The notes beneath the pieces were generated by a model. The model saw only the letters and a program-made list of their open reading frames with translations. It was not told the DNA's origin and did not search any database. Shown one piece after another: positions 42,629-50,416 of a stretch of 64,000 bases of DNA (position 1 is its first letter; every line of letters begins with the position of its first letter). Both the position numbers and the translations under genes were made by a program. The DNA lies in NCBI RefSeq assembly GCF_035581345.1, contig NZ_CP141608.1:2200501-2264500 (forward strand), given 5' to 3'. The DNA comes from Pseudomonas sp. JQ170C (GTDB taxonomy: Bacteria; Pseudomonadota; Gammaproteobacteria; Pseudomonadales; Pseudomonadaceae).

Positions 42629-43420
42629 TCAGGCGACAAAGCGCAGGCTGGCGTTGCCCAGGCCGCTCATCGACAGATTGATGCGATCGCCCGGCACCAG
42701 CGGCACCAGGGGCGCCAGCGCGCCGGAAAGAATGATTTCGCCCTGGCGAAAGGGGATGCCCAATTCACCCAGAGTGTTGGCCAGCCATGCCACCGCTTCA
42801 CACGGATGGCCTTGCACCGCCGAACCTAGGCCGCTGCCGGCCGGCTGGCCGTTCTTGAGCATGTGCATCTCGACCCGGGCCAGGTCCAGGTCGCGCGGGT
42901 CGATGCGCTGCTCGCCCAGGGCGAAGACCCCGCACGAGGCGTTGTCGGCCACGGTGTCCTGGATGCGGATCTGCCAATTGTCGATCCGCGAATCGACGAT
43001 CTCGAAGCACGGCGCCACGGCCTTGCTCGCCGCCAGCACGTCTTCAGCGCGGATGCCGGGGCCCTTGAGGTCTTCACCGAGGATGAAGGCGATTTCGCCC
43101 TCGGCCCGGGGCTGGATCAACTGGTACCGGGCAAAGCTGACTTCGCTGCCGTCGTCCACTTGCATGGCATCGGTGAGAAAGCCGAAGTCGGGTTGGTGGA
43201 CGTCGAGCATCTGTTGCACGGCGCGGCTGGTGACGCCGATCTTCTTGCCGATGACGCGCTCGCCCAGGGCCTCACGGCGCTGCAGGAAACGCAGGGAAAT
43301 CCGGTAGGCCTGGTCCAGGCTGATGGCCGGGTGGCGTTGGGTCAGCGGGGCGAGGGTAGTGCGCCCGCGCAGGGCGTTGAACAGTTCATCGCCCAGGGCG
43401 GTGATCAGAGAGGCATCCAT
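42629..43420 (-). CDS. tesE: 2-hydroxyhexa-2,4-dienoate hydratase (TesE/HsaE)
   Basis: The product has 263 residues from the ATG at 43420; codons back to 43528 cross a hairpin and are discounted. Features are GKKIGVTSRAVQQMLDV.QPDFG, the metal-binding glutamates in RAEGEIAFILGEDL, and CFEIVDSRIDNW. It hydrates 2-hydroxyhexa-2,4-dienoate to 4-hydroxy-2-oxohexanoate, feeding TesG. It is 30 bp upstream of tesF. The ribosome site is weak (AGAG). A terminator-like hairpin lies just upstream. Confidence 0.88.
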   Translation of the reverse strand: MDASLITALGDELFNALRGRTTLAPLTQRHPAISLDQAYRISLRFLQRREALGERVIGKKIGVTSRAVQQMLDVHQPDFGFLTDAMQVDDGSEVSFARYQLIQPRAEGEIAFILGEDLKGPGIRAEDVLAASKAVAPCFEIVDSRIDNWQIRIQDTVADNASCGVFALGEQRIDPRDLDLARVEMHMLKNGQPAGSGLGSAVQGHPCEAVAWLANTLGELGIPFRQGEIILSGALAPLVPLVPGDRINLSMSGLGNASLRFVA

Positions 43421-43449
43421 GGTGGTTTCGCTCTGTGCAGGGGAATAAA

Positions 43450-43482
43450 AAAGCCGGTCCCAAGGGTCCAGGGCACCGGCAA
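43450..43482 (-). terminator. Hairpin plus T-run between the SDR gene and tesE
   Basis: Read leftward, GCCGGT-GCCC...GGGA-CCGGC pairs (one bulge), followed immediately by TTTTTT. It starts 13 bases after the SDR stop and leaves about 30 bases before tesE, too little for a separate full promoter. It could be an attenuator that lowers tesEFG expression. Confidence 0.6.
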
Positions 43483-43493
43483 AAAGGGGGGTG

Positions 43494-44267
43494 TCAGCCG
43501 GGCCAGACGCTGCTGTCGGCACCGCCATCGACGTCGATGATCTTGCCGGTGACCCAGGCCGATGCCGGGCTTGCCAGGTACAGGGCGGCTGCGGCGATGT
43601 CTTCGGGGCTGCCCAGGCATTTGAGCGGGGTGTTGGCCTCCATCGCCTCGCGCATGGCGGTGGGCATGACCTTGTTCAGGGCTTCGGTCAGGGTCGGGCC
43701 CGGGGCCACGGCGTTGACCCGCACCTGGGGGGCGAAGTCCTGGGCCAGCAGGCGGGTCAGGTGACTGAGGGCGGCCTTGGCGGTGCCGTAGGCGCTGAAG
43801 TGCCGCTGGGCATAGCGTGCCGCCACGGAACTGATATTGATGATGTTGCCGCCGCCGGCCTCGCGCATCAGCGGCACGCACAGCTGGCACAGGGCGTAGG
43901 CGCTGGAGACGTTGAAGCGCAGGATGTCCTCGAACTGTTCCGGGGTCATCCCCAGGGCGTCGTTGGGGCCGCCACCGCCGGCGTTGTTGACCAGGTGGGT
44001 GATGCGGCCGAAGTGTTCCTGGCTCTGGCGCACCAGGGCCTGGCGCTGTTCGCTGTCGTTGACGTCGCAGGCAATCGCCAGGGCGCGGCGGCCGAGGCTG
44101 CGCACTTCGTCGGCGACGCGCTCGATGTCCTCAGGGCTGCGGGCGCTGCAGATGACATCGGCGCCGGCTTCGGCGTAGGCCAGGGCGATGGCGCGGCCAA
44201 TGCCACGGCCGCTGCCGGTGACGATGGCGACACTGCCGGGGAGCTGGAATCGTTGCAGGATACTCAT
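43494..44267 (-). CDS. 7alpha-hydroxysteroid dehydrogenase-like SDR
   Basis: The product has 257 residues from the ATG at 44267 (AAGGA about 10 bases upstream). SDR motifs are TGSGRGIG (17-24), VNNAGGGGP, Ser146/147, Tyr160-x3-Lys164. As I recall E. coli HdhA (7alpha-HSD), this protein shares its NNAGGGGP, SHL.R..A.D......RVN..APG..LT.AL, TP...LG.P.DIA.AAL.L.SPA.SWV.G pattern. Oxidation of the 7alpha-hydroxyl of cholate-type substrates is therefore plausible. It heads the tesEFG group and has an operator copy ending 65 bases upstream. Confidence 0.7.
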   Translation of the reverse strand: MSILQRFQLPGSVAIVTGSGRGIGRAIALAYAEAGADVICSARSPEDIERVADEVRSLGRRALAIACDVNDSEQRQALVRQSQEHFGRITHLVNNAGGGGPNDALGMTPEQFEDILRFNVSSAYALCQLCVPLMREAGGGNIINISSVAARYAQRHFSAYGTAKAALSHLTRLLAQDFAPQVRVNAVAPGPTLTEALNKVMPTAMREAMEANTPLKCLGSPEDIAAAALYLASPASAWVTGKIIDVDGGADSSVWPG

Positions 44268-44332
44268 TGGCTGGTTTTCCTTGAGCGTGAGTGGACGCAT
44301 GGCAGCAGTATTTCCCCGGGGTTGGTGAGGGG

Positions 44333-44351
44333 GCATCGTCTCAATGGACTA
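44333..44351 (-). promoter_or_regulatory. TAGTC-N5-GGACGATGC operator, copy 8
   Basis: Read leftward it is TAGTCCATTGAGACGATGC, ending 65 bases before the SDR start at 44267. AATACT is positioned as a -10. Confidence 0.72.
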
Positions 44352-44656
44352 AGGCTGGCCCCGGTATTGGGAGAGATGAAAGCACGACCGCTGCGCGGCC
44401 GATCGCAGGCTGACGCCAGCGGCTACGGGGCCGGGTCTGCACTTGTAGCCGCTGCCGAGGCACGAGGCTGCGATCGACTGCGCAGCAGTCGCCTTTCAGT
44501 CACGGGCTCAAGCCCGCGGACCAAAGCGCGTGCTGGCCTGCGCCTTACCCGGTAGGAGCGGGCTTGCCCCGCGATAGCGGTGTGTCAGGGAAAACGCTAT
44601 CGCGGGGCAAGCCCGCTCCTACTGTGTTCCAGTCGTCGCCCAGGTGGTGCAGGCTC
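44352..44656. repeat. Hairpin element fragment and REP doublet between divergent operons
   Basis: No gene is seen. Bases 44392-44490 are a diverged hairpin element (GATCGCAGGCTGACGCCAGCGGCTAC...GTAGCCGCTGCCGAGGCACGAGGCTGCGATCG). Bases 44552-44622 are a REPIN of the same form as 40559-40630. Confidence 0.8.
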
Positions 44657-44675
44657 TAGTCCGCTTTGACGATGA
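44657..44675 (+). promoter_or_regulatory. TAGTC-N5-GACGATGA operator, copy 9
   Basis: TAGTCCGCTTTGACGATGA is identical over 19 bases to copy 1, with the same GATCAT hexamer 29 bases from its centre (44695-44700). It precedes tesA2. Confidence 0.8.
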
Positions 44676-44748
44676 AGTCACCGCTGTGCAATCCGATCAT
44701 CAATCACGGCTCGCGCATTGGCGCTACGAGATTGGGAGAACAAGAAGG

Positions 44749-45936
44749 ATGCACAGCATGCGAGAAAAGACCCAGGACGAAATCGAACTGCTGGAACGGG
44801 CGCGGCGCCTGGTGCCGGCGCTGCGCGAGCGCTCGGCGCAAGGGGATCGCGACCTCAGGGTCGCGGATGAAAACATTGCCGAGCTGAAGTCGGCCGGTCT
44901 GTTGCGCGCCCTGCAGCCGCGGGCATTCGGCGGCTATGAGGTCGACCCGCGCACCTTCTTCGAGATTCAGATGACCCTCGCCGAAGGCTGCATGTCCACC
45001 GCCTGGGTCTACGGCGTGATGGGTGTTCACCCCTGGCAGTTGGCCCGCTACCCGGTCGAGACCCAGCGCGAAGTGTGGAGCGACGATCACGACACCCTGG
45101 TGTCGTCTACCTATATGCCCACCGCCAAGGTGACCGTGGTCGAAGGCGGCTACCGTATCAGCGGCCGCTGGGGTTTTTCGAGCGGCAGTGAGCACTGCCA
45201 ATGGGTGCTGCTGGGTGGCATTCTGCCGCCTGACGGTGAGCTGGCCGCCGAGCACGGCACCTTCCTGCTGCCGCGCGCCGACTACCAGATCCAGCGCAAC
45301 TGGGACGTGCTCGGCCTGCGCGGCACCGGCAGCCACGACATCGTCGTCGAAGACGCCTTTGTGCCGGCGCACCGGGTGCAGCGCACCAACAACTGCACCC
45401 TGGACGCCACCCCGGGCCGACTGGTCAACACCAACCCGATCTACGCCATTCCGTTCGCCCAGGTGTTCTCCCGTGCGGTGTCCACTTCGGCCATCGGCGC
45501 GCTGCAGGGGGCCATCGACCTGTTCCGTGCCAACGCTGCGCAGCACATCGGCAAGCACGGCGCGCGCACGGCAGACGACCCGGCGGCGCAAACTGCCGTG
45601 GCCGAGGCCACGCTCACCGTCGACAGCCTCAAGCTGGTGCTGGAACGCAACTACGAGCACCTGATGCAACTGGCCCGCGCCGGTGAGTACCCGGATGTGG
45701 AAACCCGCCTGCTGTACCGCTACCAGTCGGCCTATGTCACCAACCTGTGCGCCGAAAAGGTCAACGAGCTGCTGCGCTGCATGGCGGCTTCGGGGCTGTA
45801 CAACAGCAACCCGGTGGCGCGCCTGTTCCGCGACCTGCACCAGGCCCGCGGGCACATCGCCAACAACTATCAGGCGTATGGCCGCACGCTCGGCGCGGTG
45901 CAGCTGGGCCTGCCCAACCCGGACCCTTACGTCTGA
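44749..45936 (+). CDS. tesA2: 3-hydroxy-9,10-secoandrosta-triene-dione 4-hydroxylase, oxygenase (TesA2/HsaA)
   Basis: The product has 395 residues from the ATG at 44749; an alternative ATG at 44758 has AAGG 9 bases upstream. The frame is open to 44644 but that part crosses the operator. It is a group D flavin monooxygenase with ACAD-like fold: LLRALQPRAFGGYEVDP, STAWVYGVMGVHPWQLA, GRWGFSSGSEHCQWVLLG, DVLGLRGTGSHDIVVEDAFVP. It hydroxylates the phenolic ring of 3-HSA at C4 using reduced flavin, making the catechol cleaved by TesB. The flavin reductase partner (TesA1/HsaB) is not in the window. It leads the operon with the KshB-like and FadD3-like genes. Confidence 0.88.
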   Translation: MHSMREKTQDEIELLERARRLVPALRERSAQGDRDLRVADENIAELKSAGLLRALQPRAFGGYEVDPRTFFEIQMTLAEGCMSTAWVYGVMGVHPWQLARYPVETQREVWSDDHDTLVSSTYMPTAKVTVVEGGYRISGRWGFSSGSEHCQWVLLGGILPPDGELAAEHGTFLLPRADYQIQRNWDVLGLRGTGSHDIVVEDAFVPAHRVQRTNNCTLDATPGRLVNTNPIYAIPFAQVFSRAVSTSAIGALQGAIDLFRANAAQHIGKHGARTADDPAAQTAVAEATLTVDSLKLVLERNYEHLMQLARAGEYPDVETRLLYRYQSAYVTNLCAEKVNELLRCMAASGLYNSNPVARLFRDLHQARGHIANNYQAYGRTLGAVQLGLPNPDPYV

Positions 45937-45992
45937 AGCCATCGCCCGTCCACCTGCCCGCGTGCCGGGCAGGGGACTTTGAGAGTTGAGCC

Positions 45993-47015
45993 ATGAATGA
46001 CTTTGTTGCCTTGCGCGTGGCGCGGGTGGTCGAGGAAACGGCCGATGCCCGTTCACTGATCTTCGATGTGCCCGAGCACCTGGCCGAGCGCTTTCGCTAC
46101 CAGCCCGGGCAGTTTCTGACCTTGCGCATCCCTTACGGCGACGACTGGCTGCCGCGTTGTTATTCGCTGTCGAGCACGCCGCTGCTGGACGAGCCGCTGC
46201 GGGTCACGGTCAAGCGTGTGCGCGACGGGCGTGCCTCGAACTGGTTGTGCACCGATCTGCAGGAAGGCCAGACCGTGCAGGTGCTGCCACCGGCCGGGGT
46301 GTTCGTGCCGCGCAACCTGGACGGCGACCTGCTGTTGTTCGGCGGCGGCAGCGGGGTGACGCCGGTGCTGTCGATCCTGCGCTCGGCATTGCTGGCCGGG
46401 CAGGGACGCATTCTGCTGATCTACGCCAACCGTGACGAAAGCTCGGTGATCTTTCGCGACGAGTTGCGCTTTCTCGCCAATGCCCACCCGGAACGCTTGC
46501 AGATCGTTCACTGGCTGGACTCGGTGCAGGGCATTCCGCTGGCTGCGCAACTGGCGGCACTGGCGCAACCGTTCCTGGATGCCCAGGCCTTTATCTGCGG
46601 CCCCGGGCCGTTCATGGACACCGCCGTCAGTGCGCTGAAAAGCCTGGGCGTGCCCAGTGAGCGGGTGCATGTCGAGCGCTTTGTCTCCTTGCCTGGCGAA
46701 AGCGAGGTGGCCCATGTGGTCGCCAGCGAGGCGGCGGTAGCCGCGCAACTGGCGGTGCGCCTGGATGGCGAGGATCACACCCTGGCCTGTGACAGCGGCG
46801 AGACCCTGCTGGCGGCAATGGAGCGGGCTGGCCTGAAACCGCCAAGCGCCTGCCGCGTCGGGGGCTGTGCCTCGTGCATGTGCACCCTGGAAAGCGGCGA
46901 TATCGAGCTGTTGATCAACGATGCGCTGGACGCCGACGAACTGGCCGAGGGCTGGATCCTGGCCTGCCAGGCCGTGCCGACCAGCGCGAACCTGCGAATC
47001 CGTTTTCCTGAGTGA
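45993..47015 (+). CDS. kshB: Ferredoxin-NAD(P)H reductase of KshB type
   Basis: This 340-residue protein has an FAD domain (RCYSLSSTP, 55-63), an NAD domain (LLLFGGGSGVTPVLSIL, 114-129) and a C-terminal plant-type [2Fe-2S] domain with Cys287, Cys292, Cys295 and Cys325. This order (FNR then ferredoxin) is that of KshB, which feeds electrons to the Rieske oxygenase KshA for 9alpha-hydroxylation, the step that opens ring B. KshA is not encoded here and must lie elsewhere. It sits between tesA2 and the FadD3-like gene, overlapping the latter. Confidence 0.8.
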   Translation: MNDFVALRVARVVEETADARSLIFDVPEHLAERFRYQPGQFLTLRIPYGDDWLPRCYSLSSTPLLDEPLRVTVKRVRDGRASNWLCTDLQEGQTVQVLPPAGVFVPRNLDGDLLLFGGGSGVTPVLSILRSALLAGQGRILLIYANRDESSVIFRDELRFLANAHPERLQIVHWLDSVQGIPLAAQLAALAQPFLDAQAFICGPGPFMDTAVSALKSLGVPSERVHVERFVSLPGESEVAHVVASEAAVAAQLAVRLDGEDHTLACDSGETLLAAMERAGLKPPSACRVGGCASCMCTLESGDIELLINDALDADELAEGWILACQAVPTSANLRIRFPE

Positions 47016-48640
47016 TGCCGATGAACGAAATGACTTCACCGCGGGTCGATGCACCCACCACCATCGCCCGGCTGCTGTTCGACAGCGCCCGGCGTTTTGC
47101 CGGGCGCACGGCCATTGAAGACGAGGGCGTGTGCACCGATTACGCCGAGCTGCCGGCCCTGGCCCTGACCGTCACCCGTGGCCTCATGGCCCTGGGTATC
47201 CAGCCCGGCGACCGGGTGGCGGTGTGGGCGCCCAATGGCCGCGACTGGATCATCGCCGCCCTGGGCATTCAGTGTGCAGGCGCCGTGCTGGTGCCGATCA
47301 ACACCCGCATGAAAGGCACCGAGGCGGCCGACGTCCTGGCGCGCAGCGGTTGTCGGGTGCTGTTCGTGCAGCAGCGTTTTCTCGAGGTGGATTACCCCTC
47401 GATGCTTGAGGCCCATCGCCCCGACACCCTCGAGCACCTGGTGGTGTTCGCCAGCGACTCGCCCCGCGCGGCCTGTGACCTCAGCTACGAGCAGTTTGTC
47501 GCCGGGGCCGCGACCGTCGAGGTGCTCAAGGCCGAGCGCCGGGCCCTGGCGGTGCAGCCGGAGGCGGTCTGCGATCTGCTGTTTACCTCAGGCACCACCG
47601 GCAAGCCCAAGGGCGTGATGAGCGGCCATGGGCAGTGCCTGCGCGCCTTCAGTGAATACGTGCGGGTGATCGGCCTGGTGCCGGGCGATCGCTACCTGAT
47701 CGTCAACCCGTTCTTCCATGCCTTTGGCTACAAGGCCGGCTGGCTGACCTGCCTGATTGCCGGGGCGACCATCCTGCCCCATGCCGTGTTCGATGCCGAG
47801 GCCGTGTTCCAGCGCATCGCCGATGAGCGCATCAGCGTGCTGCCGGGGGCGCCGACCTTGTACCTGTCGCTGCTGGCCCACCCGCGTCTGCAGCAGACCG
47901 ACCTGTCCAGCCTGCGCATCGCGGTGACCGGCTCGGCAAGTATTCCCCCCAGCCTGATCGAACGGATGCGCAACGAGCTGGGCTTCAGTTGCGTGACCAC
48001 CGCCTATGGCCTGACCGAGTGCGGCGGCCTGGCCACCTTGTGCGACCCGCAGGATTCGGCAGAAGTGATCGCCGGCACCAGCGGCCGGCCGCTGGCCGGC
48101 ACCGAGGTGAGCATTCGCGATCCGGACAACCAGGCACTGGCCACCGGCGAGACCGGGGAAATCTGCCTGCGTGGCTTTCATGTGATGCAGGGGTACTTCC
48201 AGAACCCCGAGGCCACGGCCGAAACCATCGATCAGGACGCTTGGCTGCACACCGGCGATGTCGGGCGCCTGGATGCGGCGGGCAACCTGATCATCACTGA
48301 CCGGCTCAAGGACCTGTTCATTGTCGGCGGCTTCAACTGCTACCCGGCCGAGATCGAAGCGGCGCTGATTGCCCACCCGGCCATTGCCCAGGTGGCGGTG
48401 GTGGGGGTGGCTGACGAACGCATGGGCGAGGTGGGGTGTGCCTGTGTGGTGCTGCGTGAGGGGGAGCAATTGCAGGCCCAGGAACTGATCGCCTGGAGCC
48501 GTGAGCGCATGGCCAATTACAAAGTGCCGCGCCAGGTGCGGTTCATGGACGCGTTGCCGCTGAACCCGTCGGCCAAGGTCGCCAAGAACACGTTGCGGGC
48601 GCTGGTGGCAGGGGCGGGCTCGCCCCGCGAAGCGGTGTGA
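47015..48640 (+). CDS. fadD3: HIP-CoA ligase-like acyl-CoA synthetase (FadD3 type)
   Basis: The product has 541 residues from the ATG overlapping the reductase stop (TGATG); ATGs at 47021 and 47030 are alternatives. ANL motifs are LLFTSGTTGKPKGVMSGH, TTAYGLTECGG, ITDRLKDLFIVGGFNCYPAEIE and LNPSAKVAKNTL. Sequence style (RVAVWAPNGRDWIIAALG, VPINTR.KG.EAADVL) is that of FadD3, which activates the C/D-ring propionate HIP left after A/B-ring removal. The ipdA, ipdB, ipdC and echA20-like genes further right support this. The last residues (AGAGSPREAV) are encoded by a REP-like sequence. Confidence 0.8.
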   Translation: MPMNEMTSPRVDAPTTIARLLFDSARRFAGRTAIEDEGVCTDYAELPALALTVTRGLMALGIQPGDRVAVWAPNGRDWIIAALGIQCAGAVLVPINTRMKGTEAADVLARSGCRVLFVQQRFLEVDYPSMLEAHRPDTLEHLVVFASDSPRAACDLSYEQFVAGAATVEVLKAERRALAVQPEAVCDLLFTSGTTGKPKGVMSGHGQCLRAFSEYVRVIGLVPGDRYLIVNPFFHAFGYKAGWLTCLIAGATILPHAVFDAEAVFQRIADERISVLPGAPTLYLSLLAHPRLQQTDLSSLRIAVTGSASIPPSLIERMRNELGFSCVTTAYGLTECGGLATLCDPQDSAEVIAGTSGRPLAGTEVSIRDPDNQALATGETGEICLRGFHVMQGYFQNPEATAETIDQDAWLHTGDVGRLDAAGNLIITDRLKDLFIVGGFNCYPAEIEAALIAHPAIAQVAVVGVADERMGEVGCACVVLREGEQLQAQELIAWSRERMANYKVPRQVRFMDALPLNPSAKVAKNTLRALVAGAGSPREAV

Positions 48641-48686
48641 TTGGGGGGCGCGATCGCGGGGCACGGCCGCTCCTACGCCGATGGCC

Positions 48687-48705
48687 TAGGCCATATGGAT
48701 GATGT
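48687..48705 (+). promoter_or_regulatory. TAGTC-N5-GGACGATGT operator, copy 10
   Basis: TAGGCCATATGGATGATGT differs at two key bases but ends 63 bases before the DUF1302 start at 48769, the usual distance. A REP-like fragment lies just upstream (48610-48675). Confidence 0.6.
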
Positions 48706-48768
48706 TCGCGCCGCCGCCGCGTTTCACTCTGCGCACGTCAACCACAACAACAAGAAAAGGAATGCTGC

Positions 48769-50400
48769 ATGTCTAGGTTCAACGCGACTCACGGCGGGCT
48801 GTTGCTGACACTGACCGTGGCCTGTGCCCACGCCAACGCCGGTCCCCGGATCGAGCTGGGCGAGGACACCACCCTCGACTCATCGCTGACGGTCAACTAC
48901 ACCGCCTCGATGCGGACCGCCAAGCCCGCCCACCAATACCTCAATGACATCAACAATGACGACGGCACGCGCAACTTCGATCGCGGCGCACTGATCACCA
49001 ACCGCGTCAGCCTGTTCGGCGAATTGCTGCTCAAGCACAACAACCTCGGTGCGGTGCTGCGCGGCAGCCATTTCTACGATGACGTCTATCACAACCGCAA
49101 CGACAACGACTCGCCCGGCACGGTGAACAAGATCGGCCGCGCCGACGGCTTCACCGAGGACACCCGGCGCCTGAGCGGCAGCAAGGCGCGCTTGCTCGAT
49201 GCCTATGTGTACGGCAACTTCGACGTTGCCCAGAGCCAGTACTTGTCGGTCAAGGCCGGCCGCCACCTGGTGGCCTGGGGCGAGAGCCTGTTCTGGGCCA
49301 ACATCAGCCAGGGCCAGGCGCCGGTCGACGCGACCAAGTTCAACGTCCCCGGCACCGAAGCCAAGGACTCCTACCTGCCGGTCGGGCAGATATCGGCCTC
49401 CTGGGCGCTCAACGAAGACCTGGCCCTGGTCGGCTTCTACCAGTACGAGTGGGAGAAGACCCAGCTCAACCCGGTGGGCGACTATTTCGGCAGTGACACC
49501 TTCGGCCCTGGCGCCGAGTTCTATCGGCTCGGTGCCGGGGTGATCGACAGCCTGCCGGACAACACCTTCACCGCCGTGACCTATGCCGGCGATGTCGAGC
49601 CCCGCGACAGCGGCCAATGGGGCCTGGGCGTGCGTTACCGGCTGACCGAGAACACCGAGGTCGGGCTGTTCCACTACCGCTACCACGAGCGGGTCGGCGC
49701 CCTGTTCTTCGACTTCAGCGGCCAGACCCAGTACTCCTCGCTGCACAGCATCGGCAACTACGCCGCCGCCGGCAGTGGCCCGGTGTATCGCCTGGGCTAC
49801 TTCGACGATGTCGAACTGACCGGCGTGAGCTTCAGCTCCAAAGTGGGCGACTCGGTGCAGTTCGCCGGTGACCTGAGCTACCGCGACGGCGCCGCCGTGT
49901 ACCTGGACAACGGCGCCCCGGCCCGTGGCCAGATCTGGCAGGGCAACCTCAACGGCAGCTACATCATCGGCCCCAGCTTTCTGGCCCAGCAGACCACGGT
50001 CATGGCCGAAGTGGTGCACCAGCACATCGACGGCGTCGACACCCTGCACATCACCGGTGGCGGGCCGGGCGTGGATGGCAGCTTCGACAACTTCGAGTCC
50101 GAGACCCAGACCCGTGGCCAGACCCTGCTCGGGATCGGCACCTACATGGACTACCTGGGCATCGCCGACGGCCTGGACCTGACCACCCGCGTGGTGTGGA
50201 CCCAGAACGTCGACGGCAGCGCCTACCAGGGCCTGGGCCGTGACGAAAAACGCCTGACCGTGGGCGGCGACTTCAAATACCTGGGCAACTTCCAGGTCGG
50301 CCTGACCTACGTTGCCTACCTCAGCTCACCGGACGTCGCCCAGGGCCGCATGCTGGCCGACCGCGATTACCTGTCGTTCAACGCCAAATACACTTTCTGA
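48769..50400 (+). CDS. DUF1302 outer-membrane beta-barrel protein (second copy)
   Basis: This 543-residue protein has a signal peptide (LLLTLTVACAHANA, cleavage near residue 25) and beta-barrel-like alternation to a C-terminal Phe (LSFNAKYTF). AAAAGGAATGCTGC precedes the ATG. It shares FYDDVYHNRNDNDSPGTVNK, LLDAYVYGN, AGRHLVAWGESL and the C-terminal segment with the copy at 27850, so the two are paralogues in one cluster. An outer-membrane entry route for steroids is the likely role. It is followed at 16 bp by the second OYE gene. Confidence 0.8.
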   Translation: MSRFNATHGGLLLTLTVACAHANAGPRIELGEDTTLDSSLTVNYTASMRTAKPAHQYLNDINNDDGTRNFDRGALITNRVSLFGELLLKHNNLGAVLRGSHFYDDVYHNRNDNDSPGTVNKIGRADGFTEDTRRLSGSKARLLDAYVYGNFDVAQSQYLSVKAGRHLVAWGESLFWANISQGQAPVDATKFNVPGTEAKDSYLPVGQISASWALNEDLALVGFYQYEWEKTQLNPVGDYFGSDTFGPGAEFYRLGAGVIDSLPDNTFTAVTYAGDVEPRDSGQWGLGVRYRLTENTEVGLFHYRYHERVGALFFDFSGQTQYSSLHSIGNYAAAGSGPVYRLGYFDDVELTGVSFSSKVGDSVQFAGDLSYRDGAAVYLDNGAPARGQIWQGNLNGSYIIGPSFLAQQTTVMAEVVHQHIDGVDTLHITGGGPGVDGSFDNFESETQTRGQTLLGIGTYMDYLGIADGLDLTTRVVWTQNVDGSAYQGLGRDEKRLTVGGDFKYLGNFQVGLTYVAYLSSPDVAQGRMLADRDYLSFNAKYTF

Positions 50401-50416
50401 TCAAAAGGGCCCTGCC

